Shown: piece by piece, positions 46,501 to 56,653 of the stretch | Layout of the letters: every line of letters starts with the position of its first letter | Position numbering within the stretch: position 1 is the first letter of the stretch | Source of the DNA: Deltaproteobacteria bacterium | Lineage (GTDB): Bacteria; Bdellovibrionota_B; Oligoflexia; Oligoflexales; Bog-1112 | DNA: 64,000 nt | Assembly: GCA_016186945.1 (NCBI GenBank) | Contig: JACPKR010000020.1 | Location: 61,031-125,030 of the forward strand | Direction: 5' to 3' | Program-made: the position numbers and the translations under genes | Notes under the pieces: model-generated | Database searches by the model: none | The model's input: only the letters and a program-made list of their open reading frames with translations | Told to the model about the DNA's origin: nothing

Positions 46501-47847
46501 CTATTTCTGCTGATCCAGAGCGAAACGCGCCTTGAGGAAATCGCTTTGCCCATGCAAGTCCGACAGCTTGCCTTCCAAGCGATTGAACTGACGTCTGATC
46601 ATCTTTTCCTTGTCTTCCACCTGGCGCTGACGTCGCTCAATCTCTTTATCCTGGGTCTCTATGATTCGGTCGAGGCCCCGCAGTCTTGACTTGATCGCTC
46701 CAAATCCAGGGTCGCGGAAATTTTTCAACTTCTGCGCTAACGCCTCTGCCACACCTACCGAATCACGCGAATGTATAAAGAGATTAGCAACACTATCGTA
46801 ATCTTCGGCAAGTGCCGCTTTCACTTTAGATTGGTCCATATTGAGACGCCCTGTTTTGGGGTCCGTCGTGATACCTATCTCAGCAAGAGTGTTAAACCTT
46901 TCCCCTCCTTTCGGAAAAGAGGCAAGAGACGTCTGTAGTTGCCTTATGACAAACTTAATCGTCGAATCCCCCGAAAGAACTCCATACTGTCCTGTCTCAG
47001 GGTCTTCCACGAACTGACCATTGATAAAACCAGCGACCTCGTTGTATTTCTCAACAAAGGTCTTTATGGACTCAAAAGTAGCTTCTATGTCATGGACGAC
47101 ACTTAGCTGAACACGTGTTCCCGGCTCAGAACGCCGGACGTTTAACGTCACGCCATCCAGCAAGTCTTCAAGAATATTATCGCTGTCCGTAATCGGAACA
47201 TCTTCAAAAAGTATGTCAAGGTTTCTTCCGGAAACCTGCTCTTTGAATTCCAAAAACGTCGTATCTTCGTCTATCGAAACTTTCGCCTCATGCCCCGACT
47301 GCTCGCTGATGACAAGTAGACGGTAGGGATCGGGTTGGTACTTAGTATTGATTATCATTGCACGGACACCGGCATTCGCATCGTTGATCTGGTTCACAAC
47401 TTTGTCCAGTGTCGAGTACGGTTCAACAACGATTTCCACTTCCTCACCGTCATCTCGTTCAATCAGCATGAAACCAAAACCCACCGGCGTGCTGTCCTTG
47501 TCGGGAAACCCATAGGCCAGCTCCTTCTCCGCCTTAGCTAGCGCCCGGACCTCCATCTCATAGCTGCCCAGCATGGCCGTTGAAACGACGGCACCGTCGA
47601 TGATGTCCGGATGAGAAGAGTCAAGCTTCAATTTGTAGAAATCGTACCGTGTTTTAAGATTGTTCAGGGCTGTGTCAAGGTCTCCGAGAAGCTGCCCCAA
47701 ATGTTCAACTTCCTTTTTTTCCGTCTCAGTTTTCGTTTTCCTTTGCTTTGCGGTTTCGACAGGAACTTTTTGCACCTCGATCAAATTCTCGACCATCTTT
47801 TCATCAACGCCCGCTGCTTTAAGCCCTGGATTGAAATTAATGTTCAT
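46501..47847 (-). CDS. fliD: Flagellar hook-associated protein 2 (filament cap)
   Basis: VENLIEVQKVPVE, DTALNNLKTRYDFYK, C-terminal RLRGLDRIIETQDKEIERRQRQVEDKEKMIRRQFNRLEGKL. Confidence 0.88.
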   Translation of the reverse strand: MNINFNPGLKAAGVDEKMVENLIEVQKVPVETAKQRKTKTETEKKEVEHLGQLLGDLDTALNNLKTRYDFYKLKLDSSHPDIIDGAVVSTAMLGSYEMEVRALAKAEKELAYGFPDKDSTPVGFGFMLIERDDGEEVEIVVEPYSTLDKVVNQINDANAGVRAMIINTKYQPDPYRLLVISEQSGHEAKVSIDEDTTFLEFKEQVSGRNLDILFEDVPITDSDNILEDLLDGVTLNVRRSEPGTRVQLSVVHDIEATFESIKTFVEKYNEVAGFINGQFVEDPETGQYGVLSGDSTIKFVIRQLQTSLASFPKGGERFNTLAEIGITTDPKTGRLNMDQSKVKAALAEDYDSVANLFIHSRDSVGVAEALAQKLKNFRDPGFGAIKSRLRGLDRIIETQDKEIERRQRQVEDKEKMIRRQFNRLEGKLSDLHGQSDFLKARFALDQQK

Positions 47848-47883
47848 AAGGCTAAAATATCCTTAAGCCAAGAAGGGGTCTCA

Positions 47884-48810
47884 ATGCCATTTACAACCCA
47901 GTTCTTTCAACCAGAGTGGGGCGCGCAACGATCCCAGCTCCTGCAAAGTTCGCTTCGCGATCCCTACATGGGTTATCCCATTACGCACGAATATCCTATT
48001 GTTCTTAACCCCAAACACGGGGCATTCAGCATCTGCGCCCTTAACGATGGGCGTCTTGCGGCTCATGCAAATATGTGGCCGCGCTCCCTCATAGACGCGC
48101 GGACGAAGCAGAACTTTCGCATAGCACTGATAGGCAACGTTGCCACGCACCCCTCGTACCGAGGTCAGGGGATTATGCGTACTCTGTTCGAGTTTGTTTT
48201 CGAAAAAGCACATGACGAGCAACTCGAAGCTCTCATACTGTGGAGTGACCTAGATCAATTTTATCAAAAACTAGGCTTCGCAGCATTCGGCACAGAATAC
48301 CGATGGGTGTTCGGTGCCAACGCATTCGATGAATTCAAAGGCCCGGCAAATTTTGCCGTGGAAAACAAACTCCTCTGGAATGCGAGACGATGCGAGACCG
48401 CCCTAGCCGCACGCCACGCAACCCGCTACACCTTGGAACGCAACAGTGAGGAATTTGCATCCTTGCTTCACATTCCCGACTTACTTCTCATAACATGTTC
48501 CGTGTTTGACAAACTTCAGGGCTATGGCCTTGTCGGGAAAGGGGCAGACATGGTCGGGGTCATCCACGAATGGGGGGCCTCTGACCCTTCCTGTCTCCTG
48601 GGACTCATTCGGGAAGCATTCGTTCAGACGAAGCTCACGGAGCTTATGCTTCTTACCCCTCCCGATTTTGAGAAAGACTGGAGCGAGCAGCTTCACCCGC
48701 TGGCGAAACGTGTGACGAAACATGCCATGGCTCTAGGGAAAATTTTGCCGGATTCAAAAATTCTGGATTTTGCGGATAGCTGCTTTGTCTGGGGATTAGA
48801 TTCAATATAG
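47884..48810 (+). CDS. GNAT-family N-acetyltransferase
   Basis: IGNVATHPSYRGQGIMRTLFEFVFEKA...DLDQFYQKLGF. Confidence 0.85.
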   Translation: MPFTTQFFQPEWGAQRSQLLQSSLRDPYMGYPITHEYPIVLNPKHGAFSICALNDGRLAAHANMWPRSLIDARTKQNFRIALIGNVATHPSYRGQGIMRTLFEFVFEKAHDEQLEALILWSDLDQFYQKLGFAAFGTEYRWVFGANAFDEFKGPANFAVENKLLWNARRCETALAARHATRYTLERNSEEFASLLHIPDLLLITCSVFDKLQGYGLVGKGADMVGVIHEWGASDPSCLLGLIREAFVQTKLTELMLLTPPDFEKDWSEQLHPLAKRVTKHAMALGKILPDSKILDFADSCFVWGLDSI

Positions 48811-48843
48811 GAAACTGTAAAGGAGAGCGTTCCTTGGCATACG

Positions 48844-49686
48844 CTAACCACCCAGCAATTTAAGAGCCATTTGGGGAATTGCGTTGGCTTGCGCTAGGAC
48901 GGAAACTCCTGCCTGGGTGAGGATGTTGTTCTTGGCAAGTTCGGATGTTTCGTCGGCAATGTCAACGTCCTTGATACGGGAACGTGCTGCAGACAGGTTT
49001 TCCACTGAAATACTGATATTGCGAATCGTCGAGTTCAAGCGGCTTTCAACCGCTCCTAATCCACCACGCAAGGAAGCAACTTCCTCAATCGCACCATCGA
49101 TTATATTCAAGCTTCTTTGTGCTGCGAATTTATCAGATACATTGACATCTTCCAGCCCGAGTTTATCAGCATTGATGTCAAGTTTGAAAGCATCGAAAGA
49201 GATACGGTCAACACCGAGTAGGTTGGAACCTTCCGTATTGATCTGGAAATCGAGGGAGCCTCCCGTACCGTCGAGGAGAAAAGTTCCGTTAAACTCCGTA
49301 GCGTTTGCGATACGGTCAAGCTCTTCCTTCAAGGCCTGATATTCCTCATTTAGATATCGCCTTTCCTTCACCCCTACGGTATCGCTTGCTGCTTGAACAC
49401 CAAGCTCACGGAGGCGGATGAGGATGTTTTGGACTTCGTTCAGACCCCCTTCCGCAACTTGAATGAGACTGACACCGTCCGAAGCGTTGCGCTGGGCTTG
49501 CACAAGACCACGAGTTTTAGCCTGTAATTTTTCCGAGATAGCGAGTCCAGCAGCGTCATCACCAGAACGGTTGATACGATACCCACTTGCCAGCCGTTCG
49601 ATGGAAGTGTCGAGCAATTTCCGGGTATTTCGCAAATGCCGTTGCGCGATGAGCGACGAGACATTGGTAGCGATACGTAAACCCAT
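48844..49686 (-). CDS. fliC: Flagellin
   Basis: MGLRIATNVSSLIAQRHL, IERLASGYRINRSGDDAAGLAISEKL, NILTQAGVSVLAQANAIPQMALKLLGG. Confidence 0.96.
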   Translation of the reverse strand: MGLRIATNVSSLIAQRHLRNTRKLLDTSIERLASGYRINRSGDDAAGLAISEKLQAKTRGLVQAQRNASDGVSLIQVAEGGLNEVQNILIRLRELGVQAASDTVGVKERRYLNEEYQALKEELDRIANATEFNGTFLLDGTGGSLDFQINTEGSNLLGVDRISFDAFKLDINADKLGLEDVNVSDKFAAQRSLNIIDGAIEEVASLRGGLGAVESRLNSTIRNISISVENLSAARSRIKDVDIADETSELAKNNILTQAGVSVLAQANAIPQMALKLLGG

Positions 49687-49800
49687 AAGCTTCCTGAAAA
49701 GTGAAGTGTATGCTTCTATAAACTAGGTTAGCCCGGGACCTTCAAAAAAAAAAGACTCGCAAGTAGGCAATAATAACCTAATGTCCGCATGACGAGGCAA

Positions 49801-49850
49801 ATTCATGGAGGAACCAGCTGCGCAGTTTCCTCCAAACCACCTCCTTGCGC
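49801..49850 (-). repeat. Family-A repeat (short)
   Basis: TCATGGAGGAACCAGCTGCGCAGTTTCCTCCAAACCACCTCCTTGCGC. Confidence 0.88.
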
Positions 49851-50824
49851 TAATGGAGGTGCGATGCAAAGAAGCTAATAGCCTCTCGATGGCTGGGGCG
49901 AAAAGAAGGAGTGGGATGCACCATGCTTCTTAGAAAGCTCCTAAACCCGATTTCTTTGTCCTTGCACGCAGCTAACTCAGGGACCAGTTGAAAGACAGCG
50001 AGTGTTTTCGCAAAACAGCCAGCATAAGATGGCTCCGGATCTTCCGTGTTAGCCATGAAAAAAAGGGCGGAAAAGCTGTTTGGAAACGGTGTCCCCCTTA
50101 ATTCTTCCGGCAGGTATTTTCCCGTAGTGAGGAAATACAGAATGAGACCTACTGAAAACATGTCAGATTTTGAGCATGCTTGTCCCTCTATAAGCTCTGG
50201 CGAGCTAAAAATAGGAGTCCCATCCATCGTCCGTTGCGCGATTCCTAAAGCTCGAGAACTTCCCCAGTCGATGATTTTTATTTGGTTATCTCGGATGGTT
50301 AGGTTCGCCGGTTTCAAATCACTATGGCACACTTCGTTTGATGCAAGCACCTCAAGAGCAAGTGCCAATTGATATCCTATTCGCATCACTTCTGGGATCG
50401 GAAGCGTGCCTCCACGTTCCATGACGTAATGCTGTAGGTCTTGCCCTCCGTACTCCATGACAAGTTGGTACGATCTTTCATGCACGTCACCCTTCGATAT
50501 GATGCCGATAGGCTCCGCAAAATAGGGACTTTGGGACGATAAGCGCATCATCACGTCAAATTCATTTGATGCCTGATGATGCCCATCCCCCTTTATCCAT
50601 TTTTTGAGCACAACCTGACGGAGGGTTTCTCCTTTCGAAGGTTCCAGCAGGGATGCATGAGTGAGCGAGACGATCCCGTATATTCCCACACCCAAGACTG
50701 CTGCGTCGTCGTGTAACAGCATCCTCTCATATCTCGGATTTAGCTTCACAATGCCATATCCGAACAACAGAGATGCCTTTAAAGACAAAAGAGCACACCA
50801 AAGTCGGATCGACCGCTGGGACAT
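49850..50824 (-). CDS. Eukaryote-like protein kinase with N-terminal hydrophobic segment
   Basis: VLGVGIYGIVSL, VVLKKW, HSDLKPANLTI, IIDWGSSRA, SPELIEG, DMFSVGLILYFLTTGK; N-terminal LWCALLSLKASLLFGYGIV. Confidence 0.83.
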   Translation of the reverse strand: MSQRSIRLWCALLSLKASLLFGYGIVKLNPRYERMLLHDDAAVLGVGIYGIVSLTHASLLEPSKGETLRQVVLKKWIKGDGHHQASNEFDVMMRLSSQSPYFAEPIGIISKGDVHERSYQLVMEYGGQDLQHYVMERGGTLPIPEVMRIGYQLALALEVLASNEVCHSDLKPANLTIRDNQIKIIDWGSSRALGIAQRTMDGTPIFSSPELIEGQACSKSDMFSVGLILYFLTTGKYLPEELRGTPFPNSFSALFFMANTEDPEPSYAGCFAKTLAVFQLVPELAACKDKEIGFRSFLRSMVHPTPSFRPSHREAISFFASHLH

Positions 50825-50908
50825 TATTTTATCTCCATCTAATCTGTCCTAAGGATGTCAAATACTTTGAATAAAATCAAGATGTTATATTAGATCGGAA
50901 GCAAGAAG

Positions 50909-50956
50909 CAGGAGGTGGTTTGGAGGAAACTGTGCAGCTGGTTCCTCCAAGAAATC
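50909..50956 (+). repeat. Family-A repeat (short)
   Basis: AGGAGGTGGTTTGGAGGAAACTGTGCAGCTGGTTCCTCCAAGAAATC. Confidence 0.88.
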
Positions 50957-50978
50957 AAGAAATCGACGAGACGTAAGC

Positions 50979-51989
50979 TTAGAAGCGTACGTAAGATTTC
51001 AGCGCAACTGTGAACGTGTCAGAAACATACTCAGCATCACGTCCAGCAAAAGGTCGGTCGTAGTCTACATCAAGAGCAAGTGGCAAGTTGTACCCACGCC
51101 CGTCAACACTGGCGCCTACACCGTACTTATGCACAAGTCCACTATCTTTGCGATTTTCCAGTGTTGTGGTCAAACCAAGATCTTGTGTTTCGATTGTTGC
51201 CTTCACAGCTGAGTCGTAATCGTAGCTGTAACGACCTTTGACGACAAAAGCTTTCAAAACATCCGTGGCAGCACCCAGTCCAAAAGCAGCTTGTACGAAA
51301 CCTTTTCGGCTGAGATTTGTCTTTTCAGATGTTACCTTTGCTCCACCGAGTTCTTTTGGCAAAGTCATCTTAGCTTTGTTTAGTCCCCATTCTTCTTGGT
51401 CTTGCCATGAGAGGACGACGCCATTGACTGGTTCAAGGTCAACGTTGAATCGGAGTCCCAGGTCATAGTACCCGCTACCAGTTCTTACGAGAGCCTGTGC
51501 TTCTTCGGCTGTTTTGAATTCATTTTTACCCGTTGGGAAACGAACACCTAAGCCTGTGGAAGCTGTGACCGTGTCATTTTTGAACAAGTTGTAGAGAGCA
51601 CCGACTTCGATGTCTCCAAGACCAGTTTGACCTTTGTATGTCTTGTTAGCTTCTTTATCTTTCATGGAGTTGTTAAAAAAAATCGGTGCCACAACTTGAA
51701 GGGACAGTGGGTCGAGCAACCCATATTCCGCAACTACCGCTGTGCCGAAAACAGTAGATTTTTTATCTCCCTTAACTTCTTTTCCGTCTTTGTCGTAACC
51801 TCTGCTTGTTGTTACTGCAGAATTCACCAATCGGAAACGGCCGACGTTCCTGGGAAGCGTTTGGCCTTCACCAACCGCAGCGTGGAATTTTGTAGCTTCG
51901 GTGGTCATTTCCTCGGCAAACGCGTTAGCGCCCAAGGTTAGAGCAGAAGAGACTGCAAGGTAAGATAGTTTAAACATTGCCTTTTTCAA
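50979..51989 (-). CDS. Predicted outer-membrane beta-barrel protein
   Basis: Signal peptide LSYLAVSSALTLGANAFA; terminal TFTVALKSYVRF. Confidence 0.72.
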   Translation of the reverse strand: MKKAMFKLSYLAVSSALTLGANAFAEEMTTEATKFHAAVGEGQTLPRNVGRFRLVNSAVTTSRGYDKDGKEVKGDKKSTVFGTAVVAEYGLLDPLSLQVVAPIFFNNSMKDKEANKTYKGQTGLGDIEVGALYNLFKNDTVTASTGLGVRFPTGKNEFKTAEEAQALVRTGSGYYDLGLRFNVDLEPVNGVVLSWQDQEEWGLNKAKMTLPKELGGAKVTSEKTNLSRKGFVQAAFGLGAATDVLKAFVVKGRYSYDYDSAVKATIETQDLGLTTTLENRKDSGLVHKYGVGASVDGRGYNLPLALDVDYDRPFAGRDAEYVSDTFTVALKSYVRF

Positions 51990-52232
51990 AGCATTCTCCT
52001 TTCCTAGAGAGTTGAGTTTAGAAACTTCAAGAAGCTGAAATAAAAAAGAAAAGTGCTCTTGAACTCGTTTCCTAACGTTGAGAGATGATTGTAATTACAT
52101 CAAAACTTGGGCGATGGGAAGGCTTTGCAAGCAATGCTTATGCGGCGGAACCTGCCCGGGCTGGCAAAATTAGGCTTAAGGTAAGACTAGGTTCATGCCG
52201 AAACAATGTCGTGAGGAAATGAGGGAGGATCG

Positions 52233-53513
52233 GTGCGGACCTTAATTAATGCCAGTATTACAATCGCTTATCTGCTTTTCGTGCAGGCGTGTTCGCCGTC
52301 CAACCTTGACTTGCCTAAAATAAGCGGGGCAAAGGCGACGCAATGTCCGCCTGGGTCCTCGTTGAGCGGGAGCGAGTGCCTGCCTTCCAAGGAAAAGAAG
52401 AAGGAAGAACCTTACTCCGCCGACGCCGAATCTGCCGTTCCCGACTACCAGTCTGCAGCCCTGGGAGACAAGTTTGGAAGGCAGGTGCCTGATATAAAGA
52501 GGAAGAAGAAAGCTCCCGAGGACAAAGAAAAACTTTTCCTCGTCCAGAAGATTGATGCATACCGACCGGTTTTTTTAAATCTGACGAAGCCGAATGACGC
52601 CTTCATGTGGAAAGTTGTCGACAAGTTTCTCTGGAGTCGGGACGTAGATGATAAGGAAAACCCCGTTTGGGAACGAAACGAGGCGGAAACAATCTCAGTC
52701 CACCAGCCCTTGCCTGAAGCCGCTACACACGACTATGAGCGCGGGGACAAATTCAAAATATTTGGTCACACCCTAAGCCTTACTTTGGGTTGGCCTCGTC
52801 ACAAAACTGCAGTCATTTCGGAATACCTTGACGCAGGTGACAATTGCAGTCCTCAAAATCAACAGCCCCCTGCAATATGTACTGTGATCGCTCCTCCCAA
52901 AAAATATACGCGCGTCTATCACAAGGATGGCCCCATGACCGAAGAAGTTTTCGAAGCTTGCAAAAGGCAAGGCGAGGCCGCTGTTGCAGGTGCTTTCCCC
53001 GCTGCCGAAGACACAATGATCTGTGCGACCGTAGCTGCGGGGTCGGAACAAATGTTTGACAGTCAAACGATGATGTATGGGGGGAGTAACTTCAACCTTC
53101 AGGATTTCTATCAGAAGCAGACTTTGGTTATTTGGCGTGCAGAACCCTACCCTGGCTACGCCTGCCTGGGCGATATTGCTACGAATACCACTGAGTCACC
53201 GTTATTTTCCACCGATGCTTCGGGGATCCCGGGGCAACAATCTGATCTCATGGCAAACAACTGTATCAATAAGCAGTATCTCCTTCCTGGCAAACTTGTC
53301 GAGATTCTCAGTCGTGATGACATCGCCTTTTACGAGATAGAGCCTGAGAACCCGAATGAAGGCTTCGCGGACGCTAACTTCTTCTATGCCATCAATATTG
53401 AGGGCATGAGTGCGAGTGCAAAAAAGAAAGCGGAAGAAGAAGCGAAGGTTTGGGTGCTGAACAGGAAGTATGCGAATATTTTGCCTTCTATGAGCCTCCC
53501 CAAACGTCCATGA
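52233..53513 (+). CDS. Lipoprotein with Vps62-like 'W-x-PGYxxLGDI' motif
   Basis: LLFVQACSPSN lipobox; LVIWRAEPYPGYACLGDIATNTTESP...NNCINKQYLLPG. Confidence 0.6.
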   Translation: MRTLINASITIAYLLFVQACSPSNLDLPKISGAKATQCPPGSSLSGSECLPSKEKKKEEPYSADAESAVPDYQSAALGDKFGRQVPDIKRKKKAPEDKEKLFLVQKIDAYRPVFLNLTKPNDAFMWKVVDKFLWSRDVDDKENPVWERNEAETISVHQPLPEAATHDYERGDKFKIFGHTLSLTLGWPRHKTAVISEYLDAGDNCSPQNQQPPAICTVIAPPKKYTRVYHKDGPMTEEVFEACKRQGEAAVAGAFPAAEDTMICATVAAGSEQMFDSQTMMYGGSNFNLQDFYQKQTLVIWRAEPYPGYACLGDIATNTTESPLFSTDASGIPGQQSDLMANNCINKQYLLPGKLVEILSRDDIAFYEIEPENPNEGFADANFFYAINIEGMSASAKKKAEEEAKVWVLNRKYANILPSMSLPKRP

Positions 53514-53517
53514 GGGA

Positions 53518-53650
53518 AGCCACTTGGGGCAAGGAGGTGGTTTGGAGGAAACTGCGCAGCTGGTTCCTCCAAGAAATCCGGGGGAGGCGACGCTTCACTC
53601 GCCCCCCCAAACCCCCCTCTCCCTGTTTGCCCCAAGTGGCTTACGCATTA
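53518..53650 (+). repeat. Family-A repeat, near-complete long form, between convergent genes
   Basis: AAGCCACTTGGGGCAAGGAGG...CTCGCCCCCCCAAACCCCCCTCTCCCTGTTTGCCCCAAGTGGCTTACGCATTA. Confidence 0.92.
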
Positions 53651-54457
53651 CGGTGGTGAGCTTCTAAGCTCGGTCAAGGCATCCTGGCTTATCCTGAAGA
53701 AAGTTCCGAGGCAGTGGACGATCCGTGGCTGTTGGACACCGAGCAGGAGTATAAGGCCCTTCTTCAAAACCACGTCCATAGGGGGCGTGCGATATTTTTC
53801 GGGACCCACTTTAATTTGCCCATTCTTGAAATCGATTTGAAAGTAGTTCTCTTCGAGGCGAAAGTTCAGGAAGAGTTGCTCGACTTCTTTATCAGCGTTC
53901 ACCTTTATCTGCAAGTCGCAGGGGCCTTCTCCTCGCAAACAGAGCCAGTCTGGGTGACGAAGTTCCTCTCGCAGCATTTCCTTGCTGATGAACTGAAGCG
54001 AGGTCCCCATTTTCAGATAGTCGATGATTCCTCGAAGGAAAATAATGCTGTCCGAGTTTTCATGGACAAGTTTGTAGCCCGCAATGGAATCGTCGGTGTA
54101 AGCTTGCGTGGCAAAGACTTTCGTCTCCTCACCCAGGACGTGGATTTTCATATGACCGGAGGGAACAAGTTTCTCGCGGTCACTCCCCGACAGAAACACG
54201 GCAAAGCCTTCAAAACTTAGGTTTGCAACCGGTAGCCAATCATCACGACTGGTAATAACAAAAGCAAAGTCAGGATGTGAGACGGAGAAACGTTGGTGTC
54301 GCCGAGAGTCTTTCAGTGCTGTAACCGCAAAGTGGGTCTCCTCGGACCTGGTCTCAAAAGGCAGGAGTTTTCTTACGAAACGCCATAGCGATTTTACGAG
54401 CCTATGCACATGATACCTCGCCAAATGCCGACTCCCTTCCCAAAGGGCCCACTTCAA
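53648..54457 (-). CDS. PilZ-like domain protein
   Basis: DSRRHQRFSVSHPDFAF...VANLSFEGFAVFLSG; stop TAA is the terminal TTA of the adjacent family-A repeat. Confidence 0.6.
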   Translation of the reverse strand: MKWALWEGSRHLARYHVHRLVKSLWRFVRKLLPFETRSEETHFAVTALKDSRRHQRFSVSHPDFAFVITSRDDWLPVANLSFEGFAVFLSGSDREKLVPSGHMKIHVLGEETKVFATQAYTDDSIAGYKLVHENSDSIIFLRGIIDYLKMGTSLQFISKEMLREELRHPDWLCLRGEGPCDLQIKVNADKEVEQLFLNFRLEENYFQIDFKNGQIKVGPEKYRTPPMDVVLKKGLILLLGVQQPRIVHCLGTFFRISQDALTELRSSPP

Positions 54458-54561
54458 TTTTATGGCGCCTTTAACATTTTGGAAAGGTCTTAACCTTTTT
54501 TCATCTAGCAGGTGTCATAAAGCACATCTTGTAATTGGATTCCTGTAAAACAGAGGAAACT

Positions 54562-55869
54562 ATGACTCGAGCGAGATGGTCCATCGGAATTTTCCTGATC
54601 AGTGCAGCCTGCGGAGGGGATAAGATAGCAGATAAACTTATGCCCCCCGACGGGAAGCTTGATATTGCACGCCTGGAGCAAGAAAGGAATAAAGGCAAAC
54701 AAAACAGTGATGTCGCGAGCTATGCCCAGGCGCAGCTGAAATTAAATCATCTGAAAGAACTTGAGGGCATCTCCGATACTCATGAAATAAGGCGTGTTAA
54801 CCAGAAGTATGAACTCCTGGGACGCATTCTTGAGGAGGAATTAACAAGGTTTCACGCATCAGGCCAAGCTAGCACCGTCAGGTCGTTTAAACTGGACCCC
54901 GAGCACGAAGTTTATGAAAGTCCAGAGTTCACAAGCGTCTACCATCCCATAACCCTGCAGGAGGTCCGCAGAGTCTTCACCGATTTCGGAGAACTCTATG
55001 TCAATGTCAGCGAAGTGAAGAGCGGCCGGCCTGTCACCCACCATCTGCAGGTGAAAACCCCTTGGAGCGGTTATTGGTATCCATTCGGTGACAATAGTCT
55101 CTACAGGGGAGACTCGGCACCCCTGATCAAATTCGATCAGGCGATGAAAGCACTCGGTCACCCTTCGAGGGTCGCTGACGACGAAGAGGATCGCTACAAA
55201 GGTATGCGCCATGACGGTTGGGAAGGTCTCTGCGACGCTGTGGCAAAGGCGGCTGTTCTAACTGATGAACCAAAGGCAGAAAAAGTAGTGGGAGGCGTGA
55301 AATTTTCCATCGCGGATCAGAAAGCACTTCTTACCTTCGCTAATCATCACTACCCCAAAAATATTTATGGCAGGCAGTACAGAGGAGATGCAGAGACAGA
55401 TGGCACTTACCAGGACATCAAACCAGAAGCCTTCCACAAGATTGTCGAGAAAGTGCTGGGTGATGAAAAACGAGCGATCATTATCGACGATGTTGCGGGG
55501 GTGCAGGTCTGGAATAAACCTCTCTTCCAATATCGTTGGAAAATCGAACAGGATCCTGATCATGACTACGTCCTCAACGTGAAATCACGTGCCTTTCTGA
55601 TCAAAGAGCGGTCAAAAGAAACGGACGAATTGACGTCGCAAGCAGACTACATCGCACCGTCCTATGATTACCGACTCTATGTCGACAAAAGAGATGTCGT
55701 CGACGGGAAGTTTCGGGTCATCGCAGGCCAGTGGATCAAAGAATCCTATCGCGATCACCCAGACACAGTTACGTATCCATTAAAAGGAATGGAAATGAAA
55801 TCTCATAATGATGAATTCAATAAATATATTCCATTTTACAAAGCGAAATTTGTTGATTCATCAAATTAG
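54562..55869 (+). CDS. Hypothetical lipoprotein
   Basis: MTRARWSIGIFLISAACGGDK lipobox; GAGGAAACTATG start context. Confidence 0.68.
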   Translation: MTRARWSIGIFLISAACGGDKIADKLMPPDGKLDIARLEQERNKGKQNSDVASYAQAQLKLNHLKELEGISDTHEIRRVNQKYELLGRILEEELTRFHASGQASTVRSFKLDPEHEVYESPEFTSVYHPITLQEVRRVFTDFGELYVNVSEVKSGRPVTHHLQVKTPWSGYWYPFGDNSLYRGDSAPLIKFDQAMKALGHPSRVADDEEDRYKGMRHDGWEGLCDAVAKAAVLTDEPKAEKVVGGVKFSIADQKALLTFANHHYPKNIYGRQYRGDAETDGTYQDIKPEAFHKIVEKVLGDEKRAIIIDDVAGVQVWNKPLFQYRWKIEQDPDHDYVLNVKSRAFLIKERSKETDELTSQADYIAPSYDYRLYVDKRDVVDGKFRVIAGQWIKESYRDHPDTVTYPLKGMEMKSHNDEFNKYIPFYKAKFVDSSN

Positions 55870-55877
55870 TTCGTTTA

Positions 55878-55919
55878 ATTAATGGGTCGCCTGGGCCTGT
55901 TCATTAATAATTTTTTTTT
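55878..55919 (+). terminator. Possible intrinsic terminator (AT-rich stem plus T9 tract)
   Basis: ATTAATG(17 nt)CATTAAT followed by AATTTTTTTTT. Confidence 0.45.
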
Positions 55920-55937
55920 ACATTAACGGAGGAATTT

Positions 55938-56612
55938 ATGGTCGTGAAAAAAGTAGTCTTAACGTCGATGCTGTTGGTTTGTCCTTGGTTAGGGACGGCC
56001 TATGCAGAGGATGATACTTCATCGTCTTCCACTAGCGAGGGTACGAGTACGAGTGGTACCAGTGCGAGTGTGGAGTCGCTAAGTTCTGCGAGTTCCGATG
56101 AAACTGTCCAGGGACTCGATGAAGTCCGCAAGCAGTGTGAAGAACTCCGCGGTGATTCACAAAGAAAGCCCTTTCAAATCGTTGTGAATTGCTCAGGGTC
56201 CAACACGTACTATGTTGAGGAAATCGATCACCGTACTCTTGCCAATCAAGAAACGACAACAGCACAGACAACTACGAAAGCCGGTCGTTATCGCTCAGTG
56301 GGTGTAGTCACAACAGGATCTATGCCTGGGCATGACGTTACTTGCAAGCGGTACAAGAAAATGAAACTGAGTGTTCCCAAAGGATTCGGTATTCCCAAGA
56401 CAATCCAGGAGTGTGATGAGCTAACTCCCGCCAATTTGAAACTTATCTGCACTGACGAAGTCCGTGAATATTGCGCCGAGCAGAAAGTAACGGGTTCTTC
56501 GAGCCAGAGCGGATCGTCTGCATCATCTTCAGATGACGCACAGCAGGACAGCGCAGGGGCTTGCGTGCTTGAGACTGTTGAAGTTGTCGATGGCTGCGCT
56601 GGGTACAATTAA
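55938..56612 (+). CDS. Secreted Cys-containing protein with Ser/Thr-rich linkers
   Basis: Signal peptide; SSSSTSEGTSTSGTSASVESLSSASSDE; paralogous to next gene. Confidence 0.65.
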   Translation: MVVKKVVLTSMLLVCPWLGTAYAEDDTSSSSTSEGTSTSGTSASVESLSSASSDETVQGLDEVRKQCEELRGDSQRKPFQIVVNCSGSNTYYVEEIDHRTLANQETTTAQTTTKAGRYRSVGVVTTGSMPGHDVTCKRYKKMKLSVPKGFGIPKTIQECDELTPANLKLICTDEVREYCAEQKVTGSSSQSGSSASSSDDAQQDSAGACVLETVEVVDGCAGYN

Positions 56613-56653
56613 CTCTCTTTGAATTTTGAACAACATTTTGTAAGGAAAAACAT

